Source of the DNA: CAYOZL01 sp964408435
Lineage (GTDB): Bacteria; Bdellovibrionota_C; UBA2361; SZUA-149; CAYOZL01
NCBI GenBank assembly: GCA_964408435.1
Contig: CAYOZL010000005.1
Coordinates: 3,110-67,109, forward strand
Direction of reading: 5' to 3'
DNA length: 64,000 nt
The position numbers were made by a program, and so were the translations under genes. Numbering within the stretch: the stretch's first letter is position 1; the number at the start of each line of letters is the position of its first letter. The notes under the pieces were generated by a model. It saw only the letters and a program-made list of their open reading frames with translations, was not told the DNA's origin and did no database searches. Of this stretch, positions 1 to 7,069 are shown piece after piece.

Positions 1-146
1 ACAAGGATTCTACAATTGATGAGCTAAATAAGAACTATAGAGCGATGGCAAAGTCTGTGCACCCTGACATGGCTGGGGAGCAGTATAAAGATGAGTTTCA
101 AATGCTTAAAGATAAGTTTGAAAAAGCAAAGAATTTACTTTTTTAA
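1..146 (+). CDS. C-terminal J-domain of a DnaJ/DjlA-like co-chaperone (5' partial)
   Basis: This is an open frame entering from the left edge (codons in phase from base 3) and ending at TAA 144-146, giving 47 residues. They contain the J-domain signature HPD (in AKSVHPDMAG), preceded by a helix (DELNKNYRAMAK) and followed by a helical segment ending in KAKNLLF. J-domains recruit and stimulate DnaK-type Hsp70 through the HPD loop. The J-domain lies at the extreme C terminus, as in DjlA or TerB-J proteins and unlike canonical DnaJ, which has it N-terminally. The rest of the protein is outside the window, so the subfamily cannot be decided. Confidence 0.8.
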   Translation, partial: KDSTIDELNKNYRAMAKSVHPDMAGEQYKDEFQMLKDKFEKAKNLLF

Positions 147-275
147 TATACAACGACTTCTTTAATTTACAGCAATAAACATAGCATATGATTAGCTATT
201 ACTTAACAGTGACTTATCTATGAATATAATTCTTATATTAATCGTCTACTTTTTATAAACAAAAAAAGGGGAATA

Positions 276-614
276 ATGAAATTTTTACTATCAATTTTTT
301 CTATATTTGTGTTTACGCAAATAGTACCTGCTGAAGCTAGTAATATTAGAAGTCAGCAATATCTAAGGAATCAAAATATAAATCAACAACTAAATTATCG
401 TAATAATATACAGGTGCCAATAAGGCGCTCTTTGTTTAATAGCTTCTTTTATACTCCTTATTCTAATATTATAGATTATAGAAACAGAAGATTCTCTCGT
501 TTTAAAAATAGAAGAATTAGAAATAAAAGATTAAGAAATAGACGATTTGTAAGAAACAGGTCTGGAATTAGAGACTACAGAAGAGGTAATATCGGAGTAG
601 GAATATACCGTTAG
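276..614 (+). CDS. Small Arg/Asn-rich secreted protein, function unknown
   Basis: The 112-residue ORF has a good ribosome binding site (GGGG, 6 bases before ATG). Residues 1-21 look like a Sec signal peptide: Lys, a hydrophobic core (FLLSIFSIFVF), then an AEA cleavage site. The mature part of about 91 residues is dominated by arginine (22 Arg) and asparagine, especially at 65-105, with repeated RNRR and RxxR units, plus a Tyr/Phe-rich middle. It has no Cys and no enzyme motif. A strongly basic exported peptide could bind nucleic acid, LPS or an anionic polymer, but nothing here proves that. I do not recognise the family. It is monocistronic and followed by a stem-loop terminator at 641-674. 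Confidence 0.65.
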   Translation: MKFLLSIFSIFVFTQIVPAEASNIRSQQYLRNQNINQQLNYRNNIQVPIRRSLFNSFFYTPYSNIIDYRNRRFSRFKNRRIRNKRLRNRRFVRNRSGIRDYRRGNIGVGIYR

Positions 615-640
615 GAAAATAAACATTTCTTAATACGCTT

Positions 641-674
641 AGCTGAGCAACAATCTTTTCTTGTTGCTCTAGCT
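641..674 (+). terminator. Stem-loop terminator between convergent genes
   Basis: AGCT(G)AGCAACAA, a short TCTTTTC loop and TTGTTGCT(CT)AGCT form a stem of about 12 bp, followed by a pyrimidine/T-rich tract (ATATCTTTTCCCTTTCTG). It lies 27 bases after the Arg-rich gene and faces the convergent aminopeptidase gene. Confidence 0.6.
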
Positions 675-733
675 ATATCTTTTCCCTTTCTGTTTTTCTT
701 TGTGTCTTTTTTACTCTCTGCGATCTCTGTGCG

Positions 734-1972
734 TTAAATAACCCAAGCACCATTCTTAATTAACTCTACTTGTTTCCCATCATAAGTAATAGCAACGCAG
801 TCTACTTCAGGCGAAGAAATCATCATGTCAGTATGAACTGAACTTTCATTGCAGCCTATTTCTTCAGCTTGTTTATCAGTTAAATTATCTCCGCCTTCAA
901 TGCAGAATTTATAAGCAGAGCCAATTGCTATATGACAAGCTGCGTTTTCATCGTATAGAATCTCTTCAAAAATAATACCTGATTGATAAATAGGAGAATC
1001 GATTCCAACTAAGGCTACTTCTCCAAGGCGTTTAGCTCCTTCATCACTAGAGATATATGCTTTAAAGGTATCTTCACCTTGGCTGGCTTTAAAGTTAGCT
1101 AGGATTCCATTCTTAAATTCCATTTCTAAGTCTTTGATTAAAACCCCATTAATTAAAAATGGTCTAGTAGCTTTTACTTTTCCATTTGTCTCTCGGTAGT
1201 CAGGAGTTGTAAAAACTTCTTCAGTAGGAATGTTTGGTTCAAATTCTACTTTTCTAGGGCTTGTATCAGAGCCACCTTTAAATATTGCTTTATTTGAAAG
1301 GCCAACTTTTAAATCTGTTCCAGGCCCTGTGAAATGAAGTTCTTTTACTTTCATTTCAGTTAAGCTTTTTGCTCTAGAATGTAGTTTTGAATTATGCTCT
1401 TTCCATAGCTCTAAGCAATTCTCTTTATCTACTCTACAAGCCTTAAAAATTGCATCCCAAAGAGCAGCTTCTGCCTCTTTCTCAGCTAAGTCTGGAAAAA
1501 TTCTTTTCCCCCACTGTGGAGTCGCTCCAGCAACTACTGTCCAGTGAACCTTAGATTTTCCTATTCCTTCATCATAGAATTTTTTTAATGCAAGTCTTGT
1601 TTGCATTCTCATAGTATTTATCTTTTTAGGATCTAAGCTACTTAAGATCTCAGAATCTTCCATGCCAGTAATTCTGATATTCGCACCAGTATTTTCTAAG
1701 ATTTCATCATATTTTTCAGAGATGTAACTAGGAACAAATTTTAAATCTTCATCACTACAATTCTCTATTCTGTCTTTTATTAATCTAGGCTCAGATAAAT
1801 CTATATTTACGTATTTAGCACCTTGCTTGTATGCAGCTTTAGCAATTTGATAAGCCAGTTCTCTGTGTATGACCTCAGCTCCTATATTTACTATTTGGCC
1901 TTTTTGAATATTTAATCCGTGTTTTACAATTAGTTCTGCGTAGTTTTTAAGGTTTGTTTGAAAATCTGACAT
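734..1972 (-). CDS. M29 family metallo-aminopeptidase
   Basis: The 412-residue product matches the length of thermophilic aminopeptidase T/AmpS/PepS (about 410). These are cytosolic dimeric two-metal enzymes removing N-terminal residues from peptides. The expected ligand residues are visible: Glu251/252 (NIPTEEVFTTPD), Glu318 (LGEVALV), His347 and Tyr354 (ACHIAIGSAY), and His380 with Asp382 (SVHTDMMI). The N-terminal half holds the family's non-catalytic domain. It starts at ATG (MSDFQTNLKNYAE). It stands alone on the minus strand with 61 bases separating it from the next minus-strand gene upstream. No signal peptide is present, so it is cytosolic, probably in peptide turnover. Substrate preference cannot be read from the sequence. 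Confidence 0.92.
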   Translation of the reverse strand: MSDFQTNLKNYAELIVKHGLNIQKGQIVNIGAEVIHRELAYQIAKAAYKQGAKYVNIDLSEPRLIKDRIENCSDEDLKFVPSYISEKYDEILENTGANIRITGMEDSEILSSLDPKKINTMRMQTRLALKKFYDEGIGKSKVHWTVVAGATPQWGKRIFPDLAEKEAEAALWDAIFKACRVDKENCLELWKEHNSKLHSRAKSLTEMKVKELHFTGPGTDLKVGLSNKAIFKGGSDTSPRKVEFEPNIPTEEVFTTPDYRETNGKVKATRPFLINGVLIKDLEMEFKNGILANFKASQGEDTFKAYISSDEGAKRLGEVALVGIDSPIYQSGIIFEEILYDENAACHIAIGSAYKFCIEGGDNLTDKQAEEIGCNESSVHTDMMISSPEVDCVAITYDGKQVELIKNGAWVI

Positions 1973-2033
1973 AGTAATATTTTAAAGATTAGTAAGAGTT
2001 TAAAAATATCACTTAAGAGATAAAATGTCAGTT

Positions 2034-4928
2034 TTAATTAGCTTTAGTTATCATTCCAGAATGAGCTAATATGTAATTAGAATACTGCTCTGTATCTGAA
2101 ATTATAGTAAATTTTTCTTTATCTACATTATGAAAAGAAATTGGGTTATACGGCCCTTGTTTATTATTACTACCAAGTAGAACGTAATTAATATTTGGCC
2201 TTAAAGCAGTCGTAGTAATATCTATATTTTCTCCAGTAAGTTCTAGTTTTGTTCCCCAAGGTTTAGTTAGAGGATCCCCAAGAAAAATTCCTTCTCCAGG
2301 CCAAGCAACAGAATACCACATAGCTTGAGCTAGAGTGGCTCCAGAAAAATAAGAAGGCACTAAAAGTTCAGCATTAGGAAACTTTGAAGTGTAGTTACAA
2401 GGTTCTACAACTGTGCCATGACTTCCGCTCGCACCAGCTTCAAGCCATCTAAGAGCAGACATTTGTCCATTGCTACCAGTAATTCTTCCTGCAAAGGAAG
2501 TTAAATGGTCTGCAAATGATCCAGGTAGATAAGTATTTGTGTTAAGATTAGAAACACTTGTTAGGCCAGTCATGTAAAATAATACATTATTTGTGTTGCT
2601 TACTAGATTTCCTTGTCCTGCTGTTCCATCTTGGTAGAAGAGTGAAAGTCCGTCTTGGGTATCGTTATACTTATTAACTAGGTTATTGAAACGGGAATAT
2701 CTTACACTTCGAGCACGGTCAGTAGTTCTTACAAAATACCCATCTCCAGTTGGGAAAGTGTTATCTGCTATTACAGATCGATCAATTAGTTCTTTTGCAA
2801 ACTCTACCGTTTCTCCACCAAGCATTGTAACAAGTCTAATACTACTATCTTGAAGTGGTTTAGCAGATGGGCTTTGGTAGGGAGTTGCTCCAGTAGAACA
2901 ACATGTGCTACCACAACTACCATACCAATGATCGCTAAGACCCAGAGCAAAAGCGGATGTTATTGACATTTTCTCAACTCTCCATGGGTCAGTCCAGCTA
3001 ATCGCAATTGCTTGAATCGTTGTACTAAGTTTGTTGTCCACTTCAGTTTTAAGAGTGTTGAAAGTGGTTGTAGACATCACTGTTGATCCAGTAGAAAAAG
3101 AAAGCTCAATTACATTTTCCTCTGGTATTTGTCTTTGAGCAACGTAATAAGCTGCTACTTCTACTGATTGCGGGTCGTTTGTGTTAACAAGTACGGCGAC
3201 TTCATGAGCTTGAATCGCTTTTTTTTCAGTAAGTAAAGTTTTACCAGATTGATTAATGGTCTCAACAGCAATTCCTGTATTAAGGTTATACTGAGAGGAG
3301 TCACATTCATTTCCTTGTCTGTCTTCATTCCAATCTTCTTGACCTGGATTGTAAATGTCGGGGCAATTATCAAAATTATCTTCCACCCCATCATTATCAT
3401 CATCTGAGTCACATAAATCTCCAAAACCATCCTGGTCTAAATCTTCTTGTGTTGGATTAGAAATTCCTTGGCAATTATCGCTTGCATCAAGAATTCCATC
3501 ACTGTCTAGGTCGTTGTTAGTAGCAGGTCCTCCTCCTCTTGGGATAGGTAGAAGCTCATTTGTTGGACTATTAGTATTAGATCCATCGATTAAGCTTGGA
3601 CGAACATTTGCAATATAACGAACGGTGCCGTCGATATTCATGAAGACTTTTATCAATTCAGTATAAGAGTTAATGCTTCCGTTAACTACACTTTTCCCCA
3701 TAATGCTTGTTAGTGGAGCATGATGTATGTCTAGGCTTCCAGTAGTAGAGTAATGCTGAATTTGTTTATTAGCATTTATAGAGTTGTGAGTAGTATGAGT
3801 GAAATCTAATATTTCTAGACTTGATGACTGAACCTTTAACCAATTAAATGCTCTATAGTTTTTATTAACAATTACTGACCAGTTTTTATTCTCTCTATTT
3901 TCGTAAGCCTGACTTGCATAAGCCCATGTAGTTCTCCCTTGAGACTGTCCGTAATAAAGACTTGAAACTAATAAAACATTCTCTGAAGTAGAAACTCTAA
4001 ATGAACCAACATTTTCTGAACCAATAAACTCGTTAAGATAAACATGGGTTTGAGCTCTAGGGTTAATAGTTAGATTTCTTGTTCCAATCTTTTCTCCAAA
4101 ACGGTTAAAAACTTCTAGTGCTGTGTTAATTACTTGTGAAGACGTATTGGCAATCTCAGCCCAGTTTGCAGCTCCTGCCATTGTGCTAGCATTTAGAAGT
4201 CCAGAATCATTTACCGGTTTTGCAGGAAGCATTGGAAAGGCAAAAATAAAATCATTATTTTCCTTTAAGATTCGAAGTAAGTAACTGCTGTATTCTTGTG
4301 TAGGGTTATCTGGCACAATCTTATACATACCGACTACTTCTCCAAGTATATGTCCTAAAGGAATATCTATTCTTTGTTCTTTAGGAAGATTACTTATTCT
4401 TATTCTGTCTATTAGGCTTCCTACTTGGTCATAGATTTCTAACCATGCTGAGAAAGGATTGTTAGAAGCATTGTAAACTGTTTTCCAGTTTTGAGTAGCA
4501 GGTGCAACTGCATTTGGATTGTGAGAATTATAAACACCATTGCTTTCTCCTGTTATAATATTTATTTCAGGTAGTGAGTAAGCAAAGTCAATGTTGCCAT
4601 CATCTTCAAAACGGTAAAACATTGAATGGCAAGATAAGTTACCTAGAGATTGTACAAGGTAGCTACCATATGAATTTGCTATTATGTTTCTTGGTAGGAC
4701 TTCATTAATAACTCCATTAGCGCTAATAGAGAAATTCTTATTATAAATGATATTGCCATTAGAGTTTCTTACTAGCAGTGCAGCATTTGCATGTTGACCA
4801 GAGAGCTCTTGGCATTCTACGTTAACCTCTTGCTCAGCAAAGCCATTATAGAAACCAATATTATCAGCAAATACTGTGTTACTTGAAAGTATTAGGAAGA
4901 TAAAAACTAAAACTACTTTTTTCATCAA
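2034..4928 (-). CDS. TIGR03790-family exported protein with thrombospondin type-3 repeats
   Basis: A 964-residue protein. Residues 1-22 form a signal peptide (KKVVLVFIFLILSSNTVFA). The N-terminal ~450 residues are a beta-rich region with spaced repeats of about 100 residues (DxxG, FRV.TSENV). The middle (about 475-545) has Asp-rich calcium-binding thrombospondin type-3 repeats (DSDGILDASDNCQ, DLDQDGFGDLCDSDDDND, DNFDNCPD). The C-terminal ~390 residues resemble the TIGR03790 family, whose hallmark near its start is VLVN.NDP.S..VA.YY..R.IP; here it reads AVLVNTNDPQSVEVAAYY followed by RQIPEENVIEL. That family has no proven activity. It is secreted or surface-exposed and monocistronic. The combination with type-3 repeats and the N-terminal repeat domain is noteworthy. 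The family call is from memory of the motif. Confidence 0.7.
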   Translation of the reverse strand: MMKKVVLVFIFLILSSNTVFADNIGFYNGFAEQEVNVECQELSGQHANAALLVRNSNGNIIYNKNFSISANGVINEVLPRNIIANSYGSYLVQSLGNLSCHSMFYRFEDDGNIDFAYSLPEINIITGESNGVYNSHNPNAVAPATQNWKTVYNASNNPFSAWLEIYDQVGSLIDRIRISNLPKEQRIDIPLGHILGEVVGMYKIVPDNPTQEYSSYLLRILKENNDFIFAFPMLPAKPVNDSGLLNASTMAGAANWAEIANTSSQVINTALEVFNRFGEKIGTRNLTINPRAQTHVYLNEFIGSENVGSFRVSTSENVLLVSSLYYGQSQGRTTWAYASQAYENRENKNWSVIVNKNYRAFNWLKVQSSSLEILDFTHTTHNSINANKQIQHYSTTGSLDIHHAPLTSIMGKSVVNGSINSYTELIKVFMNIDGTVRYIANVRPSLIDGSNTNSPTNELLPIPRGGGPATNNDLDSDGILDASDNCQGISNPTQEDLDQDGFGDLCDSDDDNDGVEDNFDNCPDIYNPGQEDWNEDRQGNECDSSQYNLNTGIAVETINQSGKTLLTEKKAIQAHEVAVLVNTNDPQSVEVAAYYVAQRQIPEENVIELSFSTGSTVMSTTTFNTLKTEVDNKLSTTIQAIAISWTDPWRVEKMSITSAFALGLSDHWYGSCGSTCCSTGATPYQSPSAKPLQDSSIRLVTMLGGETVEFAKELIDRSVIADNTFPTGDGYFVRTTDRARSVRYSRFNNLVNKYNDTQDGLSLFYQDGTAGQGNLVSNTNNVLFYMTGLTSVSNLNTNTYLPGSFADHLTSFAGRITGSNGQMSALRWLEAGASGSHGTVVEPCNYTSKFPNAELLVPSYFSGATLAQAMWYSVAWPGEGIFLGDPLTKPWGTKLELTGENIDITTTALRPNINYVLLGSNNKQGPYNPISFHNVDKEKFTIISDTEQYSNYILAHSGMITKAN

Positions 4929-5005
4929 AATATAAACCTCTAGGAGGCAAGCGACATAATTGAGATAAATGTTTAGTAAATTACGCGGTAAGAAGCTAAA
5001 AGTTA

Positions 5006-5029
5006 ATAATTATAAGTTCTTATAATTAT
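5006..5029. repeat. AT-only 10-bp perfect hairpin upstream of the TIGR03790 gene
   Basis: ATAATTATAA - GTTC - TTATAATTAT: perfect 10-bp arms and a 4-base loop, about 80 bp upstream of the start at 4928. An overlapping palindrome (AGTTCT ... AGAACT, 5015-5035) shares the sequence, so two alternative structures are possible. It also lies about 65 bp past the thrC start side of the intergenic region. It could be an operator; no T-run supports a terminator. Confidence 0.4.
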
Positions 5030-5095
5030 AGAACTAGTTTGTATTTGGGCTTATCTGTAGAAAGTAGAATGTTAGAAATTAAAGAGTATTTAGAA

Positions 5096-6403
5096 TTATA
5101 AGCTTAGCAAATGCTGTTTAAAATCTTCATAATTAGGGGCTAGCTCAGTTGCTACTTTTTCTTTGCTCATTAATTCTTTAACTTCATCAGATATTTCTAT
5201 TGAATCTTCAGGAAGAACTTGGTTCATCGTTTCTAGAAATTTAGTAGCATGAGCAGTTGCAAGAACAACACCAGCGCAATCAGGATTTTCTTCTTTAAAC
5301 TTTTCTAAACCTAAAAAACCAATTGCAGTATGTGGGTCAACTACATAGCTGTATTCTTCAAAAACTTTTTTAATTTCTTTTTTAGTTTGTTCGTCATCAA
5401 AACTGTATGAGGAAACTTTTTTAGTAATTTTATCCCAAGAATTATCAAAAAGCTCTAATGCCCTAGGGAAATTATTTGGACTACCTACATCCATTGCATT
5501 TGAAATAGTAGGGATAGTCTCTTTTACTTCGTATTCTTTAGTCTCTATGTATCTAGTAACTGCATTATTTAGATTATGAGCGATTACAAAATTTTCTACA
5601 GGCATTCCCATTTTATTTGCGACCATTCCTGCACAGACGTTACCTAGGTTCCCACTAGGAACTACAAAAGTAGGTTCTTGTTCTATTCCGTGTTTAAGAA
5701 GTTGTTGGTAAGCAGATAAATAGTAAAAACTTTGTGGAATTAATCTTGCAATATTAATTGAGTTTGCACTTGTTAGTTGCATTTTTTTGTTTAGTTCTTC
5801 ATCTAGAAAAGCTTGTTTAACTAAACTTTGGCAATGATCAAATGAGCCTTCAATTTCAATAGCTGTAATGTTTTTATTTAAAGTTGTAAGTTGTTTTTCT
5901 TGTAGCTTGCTAACTTTGTTTTTCGGATAAAGTATTACTACTCTAATGCCTGGAACATTATAAAAGCCTCTTGCTACTGCTCCACCTGTATCACCAGAAG
6001 TAGCTACTAATATATTTAGTAATTGATCTTCACCTTTTCTGTAATGGCTAATAAGCTGCGCCATAAAATGAGCAGCAAAATCCTTAAATGCGTAAGTAGG
6101 GCCATGAAAAAGTTCTAAGCAAAAAAGATTATTATCTAGAAGTTTAAGAGGGGCTTTAAAGTCATAAGCCTTATCGATAATTTTTTTCAAATCTTTTTTA
6201 TCTATTTCGTCTTCAAAAAATAGCTTACTAATTTCTAATGCTATTTCATTGAAAGAAAAGGATGTAAGATTTGTAAAAAACTGCTCACTTAATTTAGGAA
6301 CTCCTAATGGCATGTAGAGTCCATTGTTAGGAGCAAGTCCAGTGAGGATTGCTTTTTTTGCTGATACTATATGTTTGCTATCTTTAGTGCTGTAAAATTT
6401 CAT
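5096..6403 (-). CDS. thrC: Threonine synthase
   Basis: A PLP enzyme converting O-phosphohomoserine to threonine, the last step of the pathway. The 435 residues match the longer (E. coli type, about 428) family. The PLP lysine is Lys107 in GPTYAFKDFA. The phosphate/PLP cup SGDTGGAVARGF and the glycine-rich VPSGNLGNV follow in the expected order. The N-terminal KFYSTKDSK...GLYMP is typical. It is the last gene of the minus-strand thrA-kinase-thrC operon, starting 2 bases after the kinase stop, so translation is probably coupled. No attenuator leader with Thr/Ile codon runs is visible upstream of thrA. Confidence 0.96.
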   Translation of the reverse strand: MKFYSTKDSKHIVSAKKAILTGLAPNNGLYMPLGVPKLSEQFFTNLTSFSFNEIALEISKLFFEDEIDKKDLKKIIDKAYDFKAPLKLLDNNLFCLELFHGPTYAFKDFAAHFMAQLISHYRKGEDQLLNILVATSGDTGGAVARGFYNVPGIRVVILYPKNKVSKLQEKQLTTLNKNITAIEIEGSFDHCQSLVKQAFLDEELNKKMQLTSANSINIARLIPQSFYYLSAYQQLLKHGIEQEPTFVVPSGNLGNVCAGMVANKMGMPVENFVIAHNLNNAVTRYIETKEYEVKETIPTISNAMDVGSPNNFPRALELFDNSWDKITKKVSSYSFDDEQTKKEIKKVFEEYSYVVDPHTAIGFLGLEKFKEENPDCAGVVLATAHATKFLETMNQVLPEDSIEISDEVKELMSKEKVATELAPNYEDFKQHLLSL

Positions 6404-6405
6404 TA

Positions 6406-7041
6406 CTACTTTGCCCCTGCAAGTTGCAATATTTTTTTAGTTGAGAATTTATCTCTATTTTTTCTATCAATAATAAGTGTCACATCTGCATACTTGTAAT
6501 ACATTTCTGTTCTTTGTTTGATTAGTTCTGGGTAGCACCTCTTAAGTGCTTCTTCGTTACTCTCGCCTTTTTCAGGGCTAAAAACATCATTCCAAATTAC
6601 TGGCTTAGGCTCTTTTAGGTATTGATTAAACATAAACTCAAGTTCACTATCAGGGATTCCTAGATATATTATTCTAGAGCGTTGCTTTAAACCTTTTAGA
6701 ACTTCTTCGCCTAAATAAATTACACTACCTGTAGTGTCTACAACGAAATCTTGATTTAGTCCCCAGCCATCATCACCAAGAGTATCAAGCACTTCTTGCA
6801 TTACTTCATTTTCTTTATCTAAGTATAATTTTTGATGTTGCTCAAAGTCTTTCTCATAAGGGTGTCCCATCCATTTAGCAACACCGTCTATATTTGAGTA
6901 TTCACCTTGTTCTAAATGTGCTTTGAGTTTTTTCTCGATAATGTCATCACAACAAATGCTTTTAAAGTCTCTTTCTTCAGTTAGTCTTTCAGAAAGATAA
7001 CTTTTTCCACAACCAGAAAGTCCTATAAATGTTATAACCAT
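6406..7041 (-). CDS. Shikimate-kinase-like P-loop kinase in the homoserine-kinase position
   Basis: A 211-residue protein with a P-loop NTP-binding site (GLSGCGKS, residues 7-14). A DD pair after the first helix (CCDDIIEKKL, about 31-40) and a hydrophobic strand ending in VVDTTGS (about 120) resemble shikimate kinase or gluconate kinase folds. It is longer than AroK (about 170) and contains a WMGHPYEKDF...YLDKENEVMQE insert where shikimate kinase has its substrate-binding region; the AroK GGG motif is not seen. It lies 28 bases after thrA and 2 bases before thrC. The pathway needs homoserine kinase at that step, and no GHMP-type ThrB occurs in this operon. I infer it may phosphorylate homoserine; an unrelated kinase role remains possible. 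Confidence 0.75.
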   Translation of the reverse strand: MVITFIGLSGCGKSYLSERLTEERDFKSICCDDIIEKKLKAHLEQGEYSNIDGVAKWMGHPYEKDFEQHQKLYLDKENEVMQEVLDTLGDDGWGLNQDFVVDTTGSVIYLGEEVLKGLKQRSRIIYLGIPDSELEFMFNQYLKEPKPVIWNDVFSPEKGESNEEALKRCYPELIKQRTEMYYKYADVTLIIDRKNRDKFSTKKILQLAGAK

Positions 7042-7069
7042 AGTTTTGTTAATCTAGAATAAATGCGCC

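Noticed and set aside
720..735. CTCTGCGATCTCTGTGCG direct repeat near the aminopeptidase stop
   Set aside because: Only two imperfect units of about 9 bases; noise-level in a T-rich terminator tail.
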